NCBI RefSeq assembly: GCF_030704305.1
Contig: NZ_CP131935.1
Coordinates: forward strand, 3,720,001 to 3,784,000
DNA length: 64,000 bases
Source: Massilia sp. R2A-15
Lineage (GTDB): Bacteria; Pseudomonadota; Gammaproteobacteria; Burkholderiales; Burkholderiaceae_D
Direction: 5' to 3'
Shown here: one piece after another, positions 57,191 to 64,000 of the stretch
Numbering within the stretch: the stretch's first letter is position 1
Layout of the letters: every line of letters starts with the position of its first letter
Made by a program: the position numbers and the translations under genes
Notes under the pieces: model-generated
Told to the model about the DNA's origin: nothing
Database searches by the model: none
What the model saw: only the letters and a program-made list of their open reading frames with translations

Positions 57191-57652
57191 TTAGTTATTC
57201 AACAGGACCTGGGCGATGAGGCCGGTGGCGATGGCCGCCAGCACGTAGTTGTCATCGGCCTGCACCCATTGATAGCCGCGCGGCGGCGCGCTCAGGCGGC
57301 GGCTGCGCCAGTCGCTGACCACGTAACGGTCGCCGCGGTACTCGCTGCGTACATACCCGCCGCGGCGCATCTCCTGGCGGTAGCCGTCGCCATACGCATG
57401 GTACGACTGGCCATAGTCGCTGCGGCCATAGCTGTCGTTGCGGCCGTAGCTGTCGTTGCGGTCGTGCCGCTCGCCGCGCGCGTTCCAGTCGCGGCGCTCG
57501 TTTTGGCCGCGATCCTGGTAGCGGTTGTAATCGTTGCCGCGCTGCGCCTGGTCGTAGCGGTCGCCGCCGTGATCGTAGCGTTGGGCGAAAGCGGGAGCAC
57601 TTGCCATCATGCACACGGCCATCAGGCCCGAGATAACAGATTTCGTGTTCAT
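57191..57652 (-). CDS. RcnB-like periplasmic protein
   Basis: This 153-residue exported protein has a signal peptide (1-23, APAFAQ). It has a disordered middle rich in Arg, Asp, Tyr and Gly with repeats of RNDSYG (about 65-82), then an RcnB-type C-terminal domain (about 90-153: GGYVRSEYRGDRYVVSDWRS, PRGYQWVQADDNYVLAAIAT, GLIAQVLLNN). RcnB in E. coli tunes nickel/cobalt efflux, but most homologues are uncharacterised. A good ribosome-binding site (AAGGAATCC) precedes the ATG at 57652. No RcnA-like efflux gene is nearby. Confidence 0.85.
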   Translation of the reverse strand: MNTKSVISGLMAVCMMASAPAFAQRYDHGGDRYDQAQRGNDYNRYQDRGQNERRDWNARGERHDRNDSYGRNDSYGRSDYGQSYHAYGDGYRQEMRRGGYVRSEYRGDRYVVSDWRSRRLSAPPRGYQWVQADDNYVLAAIATGLIAQVLLNN

Positions 57653-57783
57653 AGGATTCCTTTGCAATGTGGGAACGGAGGACATCCGCTTTGCTGCACC
57701 AACGCCTCTAGTAGACCAGCTTGCTCGCCGCGAATCTACCGCGCTCAGGTAAGCGACGTTACAAGACGTATCCGCGCAGCGCC

Positions 57784-58566
57784 CTATTCCCAGGCGTCCG
57801 GAGCGATCTGCCCGAGTCCCTGGAACACCGGCTTGCAAAAGAAGTAGCCCTGCATCAGGTTGATGCCGGCGTCCGCGAGGAAATCGCGTTCGGCGCGGGT
57901 TTCGATACCTTCGGCCAGCACCCGGATTCCCAGCTCGGCGCACATCGCGGTGATGGCGCGCACGATGGCCTGGCGCGGCGCGCTGGTGTCGATATTGCGC
58001 ACCAGGTCCATGTCGATCTTGATCACGTCGGGCTGGTATTCCGCCAGCAGGTTCAAGCCCGCGTAGCCGGCGCCGAAGTCGTCGATCGCGGTCTGGAAGC
58101 CGAAGCGGCGGTATTCGCGGAAGATGTTCACCAGGTGGGCGCGGTCTTGTACCCGCTCGCCCTCGGTGACTTCGAAAATAATCCGCTCGATCGGGAAGCC
58201 GTGCACGCGCGCCGCCTCGAAGGTGCTGCGGATGCACACTTCCGGCCGGTACACGGCATTCGGCAGAAAATTAATCGACAACAGTTCGCGCATGCCCAGG
58301 CGCGCCGCGCCGGCCACCGCCTTGACGCGGCAGGCCTGGTCGAACCGGTAGAGGTTCTCGGGCGTCACCTGGGCGAGCACGCTGGCCGCCGATTCGCCAC
58401 GCGGGCCGCGCACCAGCGCTTCATGGGCGTAGATGGCGCGGCCGGAGAAATCGACGATGGGCTGGTAGGCATACTCGAACTCGAAGCCCACCGCTTCGCC
58501 GTCGCGGCATCCCGGGCAAGCCACATTGGCTGCCAGCCGCACCTTCTCGGGCACAATTTCAATCAC
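57784..58566 (-). CDS. EAL-domain protein (c-di-GMP phosphodiesterase)
   Basis: This 260-residue protein is a stand-alone EAL domain (about 28-255), which hydrolyses c-di-GMP to pGpG. The motif HEALVRG has the catalytic Glu; later conserved residues appear in NFLPNAVYRPE, FEVTEGERV, DDFGAGYAGLN and KIDMDLVRNID. There are Cys17 and Cys20 in a CPGC pair near the N-terminus, which might bind metal or sense redox. I chose GTG at 58566, since AAGGAA is 6 nt upstream; TTG at 58572 is too close to that site. It has no sensor or GGDEF domain. Confidence 0.88.
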   Translation of the reverse strand: MIEIVPEKVRLAANVACPGCRDGEAVGFEFEYAYQPIVDFSGRAIYAHEALVRGPRGESAASVLAQVTPENLYRFDQACRVKAVAGAARLGMRELLSINFLPNAVYRPEVCIRSTFEAARVHGFPIERIIFEVTEGERVQDRAHLVNIFREYRRFGFQTAIDDFGAGYAGLNLLAEYQPDVIKIDMDLVRNIDTSAPRQAIVRAITAMCAELGIRVLAEGIETRAERDFLADAGINLMQGYFFCKPVFQGLGQIAPDAWE

Positions 58567-58701
58567 GTGCAATTCCTTGGTCTGAAAAACCGGGGGATTC
58601 TAGCAGAGCGCGCCAGTCCGGCTCGCGCAACATGGGCTTGCTGTAATGGACAGCCGGGTCGCCCGCTGATAGATTGCGACATCGCCCCCAACGGAGAAAC
58701 C

Positions 58702-59004
58702 ATGCGCCGCCCGTACCTGCCAGCCCTTCTGATCGCCGTCTGCGGCGCCGCCTTCGCGCAAACGCCATCGCGTCCCAGTCCCGGCGAGATGCTGCAAGTG
58801 ACCGACGCGACGCTCGAGCGCAGCATCGAGACGCAGATCGCCGCGCAGCTCAAAGTGGCCGAGCGTCCGGAAACCGCCGAGCGGCTGGCCAGCTTCAAGA
58901 AAAACCTGTTCGACGCGCTGCGCAAGAAGGGCTTCACGGCCGAACAGAGCCTGCAGATCGTGATCGCCACGCCGCTGCCGGCGCTGGCGGCGGGCGCGAA
59001 ATGA
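58702..59004 (+). CDS. Small exported helical protein, unknown function
   Basis: This 100-residue protein has a signal peptide (1-19, GAAFAQ). The mature part is mostly helical (MLQVTDATLERSIETQIAAQ ... SFKKNLFDALRKKGFTAEQ). I do not recognise a family. A GGAG site 6 nt upstream supports the ATG at 58702. Its stop overlaps the next start (ATGA), so it is coupled to the DUF4350-like gene and heads a three- or four-gene unit. Confidence 0.65.
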   Translation: MRRPYLPALLIAVCGAAFAQTPSRPSPGEMLQVTDATLERSIETQIAAQLKVAERPETAERLASFKKNLFDALRKKGFTAEQSLQIVIATPLPALAAGAK

Positions 59005-59930
59005 CGCGGCTCCGTTTGGCGGGCGCCGTCCTGCTGGCCATATTTGGCGCCGGCGCGCAAGCGCAGCAGGTTGCGGACCTTTCCTACCGTCCGCCGCTGA
59101 CGGCGCCGGCCTACCGGGAGGACGCCGGTCCGCGCATTGCAATCGATTCGGGCCACTATAACTTCCATACTGCCGACGGCCGCTACCAGCCCTTTGCAGA
59201 GCTGCTGCGCCGCGATGGTTTCCGCGTCGGCGGATCCGGCGCCGCTCTGTCCGCGCAATCGCTGGCCGGGATCGACGTACTGGTCATCGCCAACGCGCTC
59301 AATCAAGTCAACCAGCGCGACTGGCGCCTGCCGAATCCCGCCGCATTCACCGAGGCCGAAATCGCAGCGCTGCGCGAGTGGGTGGACAACGGCGGATCGC
59401 TGCTGCTGATCGCCGACCACATGCCCTTTGCCGGAGCCGCCACGACGCTCGCCCGCGCATTCGGCGTCGAATTTTCCAACGGCTTCGCAGGCCGCTCCGA
59501 GACCGACGTCGGGCCGATCGACTTCACGCTCGAGCACGGGCTCGCGCACAGCGCCGTCACGGAAGGCCGCAATGCGTCGGAACGCATCAGCCACGTGATC
59601 AGCTTCACCGGGTCGGCGTTCAAGCCGCCCGCCGGCGCGATCCCGGTGATGACGTTCGCACCGGGATACGTGTCGCTGCTGGCAAAAGCGCCATTCAGGT
59701 TCGATGCGTCCACGCGGCGCGTGCCGCTTGCAGGGTGGTCCCAGGGCGCCCTGCTCACGGCCGGAAAAGGCCGCGTCGCGGTGTTCGGCGAAGCCGGCAT
59801 GTTCACCGCGCAGCTGGCCGGCCCGCAGGCGCGGCCTTTCGGCATGAACGCGCCGGACGCCGACCAGAACGCGCAGTTCCTTCTCAACGTCGCGCACTGG
59901 CTGGCGCGCACGCCGGGCATTGAACCATGA
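59001..59930 (+). CDS. Exported DUF4350/GATase-like protein
   Basis: This 309-residue protein has a signal peptide (1-21, GAQAQ) and a DUF4350-like class I GATase fold. GPRIAIDSGHYNFHTADGRY, DVLVIANALNQ, REWVDNGGSLLLIADHMPFA and GKGRVAVFGEAGMFTAQLAG follow the usual pattern of such proteins. No catalytic Cys is visible at the nucleophile elbow (LIADHMPF), so it is more likely a binding or scaffold protein than an amidotransferase. It overlaps the genes on both sides (ATGA each), evidence for tight translational coupling with the exported peptide and PAP2 genes. Confidence 0.75.
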   Translation: MTRLRLAGAVLLAIFGAGAQAQQVADLSYRPPLTAPAYREDAGPRIAIDSGHYNFHTADGRYQPFAELLRRDGFRVGGSGAALSAQSLAGIDVLVIANALNQVNQRDWRLPNPAAFTEAEIAALREWVDNGGSLLLIADHMPFAGAATTLARAFGVEFSNGFAGRSETDVGPIDFTLEHGLAHSAVTEGRNASERISHVISFTGSAFKPPAGAIPVMTFAPGYVSLLAKAPFRFDASTRRVPLAGWSQGALLTAGKGRVAVFGEAGMFTAQLAGPQARPFGMNAPDADQNAQFLLNVAHWLARTPGIEP

Positions 59931-60529
59931 TCCTCGAATCCATCAACCGCTCCCTTTTCCTGAGCTGGAACGCCGATCCCTCGGCTGCGGCGTGGAAGCT
60001 GAAATTCGCCGAGGCCGTGGCGAACGACCTGATTTTCGTCATCCCGCTGATCCTGGTGGCGCTGTGGTGCTGGGGCGGCAGGCAGCAGCGCGACACCGCC
60101 CTGAAGATTTGCGCGGTGGCGCTGATTGCGCTGGGCGTCAACCAGCTGCTCGCGCTGGCGTTTCCGCATCCGCGGCCCTTCGCCATCGGCCTGGGACACA
60201 CCTTCATCCCCCATGCGGACGACTCGTCCTTCCCGAGCGACCATGCGACCGTGTTCGCGGCGATGGGCGTCACACTGCTGTTCGCGTCCGTCCGCTCGGC
60301 GCTCGGCTGGACCGTGCTGTTCCTGGGATCGTGGGTGGCCTGGGCGCGCATCTACCTCGGCGTGCACTACCCTCTCGATATGGTCGGCGCAGTTGCCGTC
60401 GTCGCGGCGGTGTGCGCGCTGATCGGGCCCGTTTGGATTCTCTTTGGGCCGCGCGTGCTCGAAGGCGTGGAAAAGCTGTACCGGCTGGTGCTGTCAAATC
60501 CCATCCAGCGTGGCTGGATTCGTCGCTGA
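59927..60529 (+). CDS. PAP2-family phosphatase (undecaprenyl-diphosphatase BcrC-like)
   Basis: This 200-residue inner-membrane protein with about five spans has PAP2 motifs: LAFPHPRPF, PSDHATVFAAMG and ARIYLGVHYPLDMVG. The residues are Arg-Pro, His of PSDH, and His/Asp of the last motif. Such proteins dephosphorylate undecaprenyl diphosphate in cell-wall lipid recycling or confer bacitracin resistance. It is the third gene in a coupled run (59927 overlaps the DUF4350-like stop). A contribution to envelope maintenance is likely; the link to its neighbours is unproven. Confidence 0.9.
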   Translation: MILESINRSLFLSWNADPSAAAWKLKFAEAVANDLIFVIPLILVALWCWGGRQQRDTALKICAVALIALGVNQLLALAFPHPRPFAIGLGHTFIPHADDSSFPSDHATVFAAMGVTLLFASVRSALGWTVLFLGSWVAWARIYLGVHYPLDMVGAVAVVAAVCALIGPVWILFGPRVLEGVEKLYRLVLSNPIQRGWIRR

Positions 60530-60554
60530 TTTCTCTCGATTGGTAATCGCAAAT

Positions 60555-61217
60555 ATGAAAATGCGCGCTCTCTCCACACTGGCGTTGTTCGTTCTTGCCT
60601 GGACTGCCGGGCCGGTGCTGGCCGCAGACCCTCTTCCCCCGATGCCGTGGATGCCGAAGGGTTTTTCCGTAAAATCGATCGACGAACAGAATTTGCCGGA
60701 GTCGATGAAGGAGAAGATACGGGCCAAGGTTCGATACATGAACGAGCACAAGGTGATCCCGGCCAGCGAACATGAAGTCGCTGACTTTGCCGTGATCGAA
60801 GCCGAGCACCGCGCGCGCAACAAAGCGCACCCCTCGACGACCTTTACGCCATCGAATCTCGATGCAACAACGTTGGGCGGGCAGCCATTGTTAGGTGCCG
60901 TCACACATGGCGTCTACAACAACAATTCCTGGAGCGGGCTCTCGCGCCTATTCAGTCATCCGCAACTCGAACGCGTGCTGCTGGATGAGACGGATCTGGC
61001 CACGCCCGGTGGCGGAGCAACATTCACCAAGGAGATGATCAATGCGGACATCAACGGCGCGCCCGGGATGATTTTGAGCCAGCAAGGCAGCGAGAAGAAA
61101 TCCATCACGCGCCTGATGTGGTACGCCGGCGGCATGCTTTACGAACTGAGCATCCCTCGCGTGGACGATCAGTCCCGCGATGCGCTACTGGACATCGCGC
61201 GGCAGCTGCGCCGCTGA
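60555..61217 (+). CDS. Exported protein of unknown function
   Basis: This 220-residue protein has a signal peptide (1-23, GPVLAAD). The mature part begins with a Pro/Met-rich stretch (PLPPMPWMPKGF), then a helical part (NLPESMKEKIRAKVRYMNEH) and a region ending in RLMWYAGGMLYELSIPRV. I do not recognise the family. The start is ATG at 60555, 25 nt after the PAP2 stop, so it may belong to the same unit. Its last 33 nt overlap the convergent MBL-fold gene. Confidence 0.6.
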   Translation: MKMRALSTLALFVLAWTAGPVLAADPLPPMPWMPKGFSVKSIDEQNLPESMKEKIRAKVRYMNEHKVIPASEHEVADFAVIEAEHRARNKAHPSTTFTPSNLDATTLGGQPLLGAVTHGVYNNNSWSGLSRLFSHPQLERVLLDETDLATPGGGATFTKEMINADINGAPGMILSQQGSEKKSITRLMWYAGGMLYELSIPRVDDQSRDALLDIARQLRR

Positions 61218-62546
61218 TTTCAGGCGCCGCAGCTGCGCGGCCTGGTAGGCGCCGAAGGCGTCGTTGAACAGGCAACGGATCAGCGGATCGTCAACCACGT
61301 CCGCGTCCGCGATCTCTTCTTCCGTCGTCGCATCGAACGCGGTGTCGTTGATGCGCACGTACATCGACGTCAGCGACTCGCCCAGTGCCAGCGCGGCGTA
61401 GATCTTCGCCACCGATACCTCGGTCAGCCAGGTGATGGCCCCATCCTCGACCGGCTCGATGGCGTCGCCCTCCACGCGATAGTCGAAATGCGCCACGGCG
61501 CCCGTGTGGTCGTACACCGCCAGCCGCCAGTGCCGCGGCTTCTTGAAGTAGCTGTCCTCCGGCAGTTCCATCGTCCGGTACTTGTCCGGCAGGCCCGTTC
61601 GGCAGTAATCCATCACCAATGCCGTTTGCGCATCGGTGAGCGGCTCGAACCGGCGCGCGATGTCGGCAGTCGGCGGCGGCGCGGCGTCGGGCCGGTAGCC
61701 GTAATCGACATCCTGGTCGCCCACCGGCAGCACCCAGCTCAATGGCGCCGCGGCGGTCAGCGCATCGGCGGAAAGCACGAACGACACCGATGGATCGAGC
61801 CGGACCACCCGCGTCGCCGGCAGCGCGGATTCGACCGCGGCGGTGAACTGGCGATAGCTGATCGGGAACATCGCGTGGTTGTACCAGGACCACGGCTCCT
61901 GCACAAACTGGCAGGAGCTCGGCACCACATAGCGCGGCGCCAGCACCCGGAGCTGATCGATCCACTCCTGCGGCACTTCGGGCGCCGAATGGTCGGCGCG
62001 CATCGGCGCGATGACCTCGATCTCGCGCATGGTCTGGAACGGCCACAGGACCATGTCCCAGGGCGCTGCGCGCGCCAGCCCGGCGAGCGCCGGCGGCGCA
62101 ATCCAGGAGTCCACCACGTTGAGCACCTTCACGCCCGCGGCCTCGATTTGGTACATCGAATCGACCTCCGCGTCGAGGGCCTCGCGCGGCGTAACCGTGA
62201 ATGGCCCGACCGCCACCGCCTCGTCGGTGCGCAGCGGATGCACCTGCTCGAAACCGAGCTCGCGGATCATCGCGAACAGTTCGTCGAACTGGCAGTACAG
62301 GTAGATTGGCGTTGCGCGGTCCAGCAGGTCGAGGCTCTCCAGCGAGCAGTGGTCGTCGTGGAAGTGGGAGATGAACACCGCGGCCAGGTCCAGCTTGCGC
62401 ACCTGCTCCAGGTCGAAGCGCACCTCCGGGAAGGCGTGGCAGTTGCGGCTGAACGGATTTTCGAAGATCGGATCGAACGCGATGCGCGTGCCGCCGCACT
62501 CGAACAAATAGCCGGCGTGGAGGATTCTGGAGATGGTCAGGGACAT
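61185..62546 (-). CDS. MBL-fold metallo-hydrolase
   Basis: This 453-residue cytoplasmic protein has an N-terminal metallo-beta-lactamase fold (about 1-230) with the metal motif HFHDDH at 61-66 (His61, His63, Asp65, His66). FECGGTRIAFDPIFENPFSR precedes it, as in UlaG-like and phospholipase D-like members. The C-terminal half (about 300-453) is of no recognised family and may be a separate domain. The ATG at 62546 (MSLTIS) is the natural start; the longer open frame reads into the neighbouring promoter region. It overlaps the convergent gene by 33 nt. Substrate unknown. Confidence 0.85.
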   Translation of the reverse strand: MSLTISRILHAGYLFECGGTRIAFDPIFENPFSRNCHAFPEVRFDLEQVRKLDLAAVFISHFHDDHCSLESLDLLDRATPIYLYCQFDELFAMIRELGFEQVHPLRTDEAVAVGPFTVTPREALDAEVDSMYQIEAAGVKVLNVVDSWIAPPALAGLARAAPWDMVLWPFQTMREIEVIAPMRADHSAPEVPQEWIDQLRVLAPRYVVPSSCQFVQEPWSWYNHAMFPISYRQFTAAVESALPATRVVRLDPSVSFVLSADALTAAAPLSWVLPVGDQDVDYGYRPDAAPPPTADIARRFEPLTDAQTALVMDYCRTGLPDKYRTMELPEDSYFKKPRHWRLAVYDHTGAVAHFDYRVEGDAIEPVEDGAITWLTEVSVAKIYAALALGESLTSMYVRINDTAFDATTEEEIADADVVDDPLIRCLFNDAFGAYQAAQLRRLKSAAQLPRDVQ

Positions 62547-62648
62547 CCTGCCAGTATAGACGGTGCGTCCCTTGGAGCGGTAGCGCACAGATGCAGCCGG
62601 GAAAACGGTGGATGCTGTCCTTACAATCCCACATTTAAGGCCGCCGCA

Positions 62649-63920
62649 ATGATCGACCCATCCACGAACAAGACCGATTCCGAAGTCGGCAGGCGCACGC
62701 TTCGCATCGAGCTGGCGCCGAAAACCCTCTTCACCATCGTCGCGATGGTGGTGGCGGTGGCCCTGCTCACCCGGCTGGTCCCGGTCATCCTGGTGCTGAT
62801 CGCGGCGCTGATGCTGGTCGGGACCCTCAATCCCACGGTCGAAGCGCTGGAGCGCCGCAAGATCAACCGCAATGTCGCGATCGGCGTGGTGTTCGCGGCA
62901 ATGCTGGTCGTCCTCGGCCTGCTGGGAGTGTTCACCGTTCCGGCGCTGGTCGAACAGGTGGCAAGCCTGGTTCAGCAGGAGCCCAAACTGCGCGCGCAAC
63001 TGGTCAAGTTCCTGTCGTCGTATCCGCTGACCGGATCGCTGGCCGAGAGCCTGCGCAGCCTGAAATATGCGGCGCTGTTCAAATCGTACAGCGCCGAAGC
63101 GATGGCGCTGTCGAAAGACCTGTTCGAGATCGTTGCCTACGGCGCCGGCGCGTTCTTCCTCGCGCTGTACATCATGATCGACCGCGACCGCCTGCGCGGC
63201 GCGCTGTACGCGGCCATCCCGCGCGCGCACCACATCAAGCTGTCGCGCATCCTGCTCAATTTGGAGACCATCGTCGGCGGCTACGTGCGCGGCCAGGTCA
63301 TCACCTGCGCGATGATGGCGATCTTCCTGTTCGTCCTGCTGACCGCGTGCGGCGTGCCCAATGCGGTCGCGATCGCGGCGTTCGGCGGCATCGCCGACGT
63401 GCTGCCCTTCATCGGCATCTTCCTGACCATGATCCCGGCGGTGCTGGCGGCGCTGGCCACCAGCAGCTTTGCCGCCACCGTGGTGTTTGTCCTGCTGCTC
63501 TGCTACGAGGAATTCGAAAGCCGGGTGCTGATCCCGATCGTGTATGGCCGCGCGCTGCGGCTGCCATCGTCCATCGTGCTGTTCGCGCTGATTGCCGGCG
63601 GCACGCTATATGGTATCGCGGGCGCGCTGCTGGCATTGCCGGTCGCCGCGACGCTGCTGATGCTGATCGACGAGCTGAAAGTGGAAATGCCGGGCGAGAC
63701 GGCGCAGGCAAAGGACGACGAGATCGAAGCGGACGACGTGATCGGTGAAGAGGAATATTTGCGGCGCACGGACGGCATGCCGGCGGAAGCTGCCGCCGGC
63801 ATCGCGCTGGAGATATCGGAAGAGAAAAAGCTTCAGGAAGACGCCGCGCAAAAGGAAGATGGGGTCGGGTCCGCGGGACCAGACCCCGTGCCCGTCAGTT
63901 CTTCTTCATCACCAGGGTAA
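62649..63920 (+). CDS. AI-2E family transporter, C-terminus extended by a Pal27 repeat
   Basis: This 423-residue inner-membrane protein with about eight spans belongs to the AI-2E (PerM/TqsA) superfamily. The name comes from TqsA; most members have unproved roles (transport of small molecules or Na+/H+ exchange), so no link to quorum sensing is claimed. Family blocks are [34 protein letters not shown], and [20 protein letters not shown]. From residue 405 the tail ([14 protein letters not shown]) is the translation of a Pal27 repeat, and the frame ends 26 nt inside the convergent MaoC-like gene. The original C-terminus probably lay near residue 400. Confidence 0.88.
   Translation: MIDPSTNKTDSEVGRRTLRIELAPKTLFTIVAMVVAVALLTRLVPVILVLIAALMLVGTLNPTVEALERRKINRNVAIGVVFAAMLVVLGLLGVFTVPALVEQVASLVQQEPKLRAQLVKFLSSYPLTGSLAESLRSLKYAALFKSYSAEAMALSKDLFEIVAYGAGAFFLALYIMIDRDRLRGALYAAIPRAHHIKLSRILLNLETIVGGYVRGQVITCAMMAIFLFVLLTACGVPNAVAIAAFGGIADVLPFIGIFLTMIPAVLAALATSSFAATVVFVLLLCYEEFESRVLIPIVYGRALRLPSSIVLFALIAGGTLYGIAGALLALPVAATLLMLIDELKVEMPGETAQAKDDEIEADDVIGEEEYLRRTDGMPAEAAAGIALEISEEKKLQEDAAQKEDGVGSAGPDPVPVSSSSSPG
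63861..63887 (+). repeat. Pal27 copy in the C-terminal codons of a transporter gene
   Basis: The arms are GGGGTC and GACCCC, the loop is GCG, and the mismatch is G-A instead of A-A. It is read in frame without a stop as GVGSAGPDP. It is the last copy in the window. Confidence 0.9.
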
Positions 63921-64000
63921 GAATGTCGTAGCTGGCCACCAGCTCGTCATTCTGGTTGGTGACCTGGACGTCCCAAGCCACCACGCCCTGCCCCACGCCG
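63895..64000 (-). CDS. MaoC-like hydratase C-terminus (5' partial)
   Basis: Only the last 34 residues are visible; the frame runs off the right edge. The translation on the minus strand includes [19 protein letters not shown] and then ILTLVMKKN before a TGA at 63897-63895. This beta-strand ending is typical of MaoC/hot-dog fold hydratases acting on enoyl-CoA. The short frame is supported by the close family resemblance and by its placement tail-to-tail with the AI-2E transporter, overlapping it by 26 nt. The remainder of the gene lies outside the window. Confidence 0.7.
   Translation of the reverse strand, partial: GVGQGVVAWDVQVTNQNDELVASYDILTLVMKKN

Noticed and set aside
62649..63920. AI-2E transporter as a quorum-sensing gene
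   Set aside because: The family name derives from one member; there is no luxS or lsr gene here and most members have other or unknown roles.

Overview
The window is a chromosomal segment of a high-GC betaproteobacterium. Gene content and order (accC-prmA-DUF3426, nrdAB beside an H1-like gene, ampD-pilR-pilS-PP0621-ccsA-like) and protein sequences suggest Oxalobacteraceae of the Massilia/Duganella type. The genus is an inference. I see no rRNA, tRNA, transposase, integrase, phage or CRISPR locus. Almost everything is chromosomal core or family-level accessory content, packed into short, often translationally coupled operons.

Layout. 1-5300: end of accC, then prmA, a zinc-ribbon membrane protein, a PfkB-family kinase, and convergent DUF167/YggT genes. 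5333-11800: a Lys/Ala/Pro H1-like protein, a gene-free 1 kb stretch with stable hairpins, and the class Ia ribonucleotide reductase operon nrdA-nrdB with candidate NrdR boxes. 11818-20249: ampD, pilR, pilS, PP0621 and a CcsA-like gene, then an ABC importer and a periplasmic binding protein lying between this block and ffh. 20373-27395: ffh, a PilZ protein, a SWIB protein with an H1-like tail, a DUF4160/DUF2442 pair, a lytic transglycosylase, proS and rppH. 27545-37530: a double retropepsin/Sel1 protein, DUF1841, two cytochromes c, a MoxR-GNAT-VWA operon, an antiporter, a YbdK ligase, a class I amidotransferase and a degenerate receiver protein. 37820-44786: parE and parC, a divergent LysR/SDR pair, and an exported Lys/Ala/Glu-rich protein. 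45039-55637: an M64 peptidase, an exported cyanophycinase, an AspA/AstE-like deacylase, a YfcC-type permease, argH and two TRAP subunits. These genes hint at scavenging of arginine- or aspartate-rich material. 55693-64000: small exported proteins, an HPD-less J-like membrane protein, an EAL protein, a coupled cluster with a PAP2 phosphatase, an MBL hydrolase, an AI-2E-type transporter and the end of a MaoC-like gene.

The most striking signal is a dispersed palindromic repeat of 27 bp, called Pal27 here, with more than 20 full or variant copies. Nearly all lie 3' of a gene and none lies in a divergent (5'-5') gap. Many form inverted pairs, several are followed by a T-run and look recruited as terminators, and three have entered coding sequence. 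A second, longer inverted element (about 70-95 bp, called type B here) occurs four times, one copy inside the nrdAB operon. The cyanophycinase gene is preceded by a strong intrinsic terminator overlapping a small leader reading frame, which suggests an attenuator not explained by any neighbouring gene.
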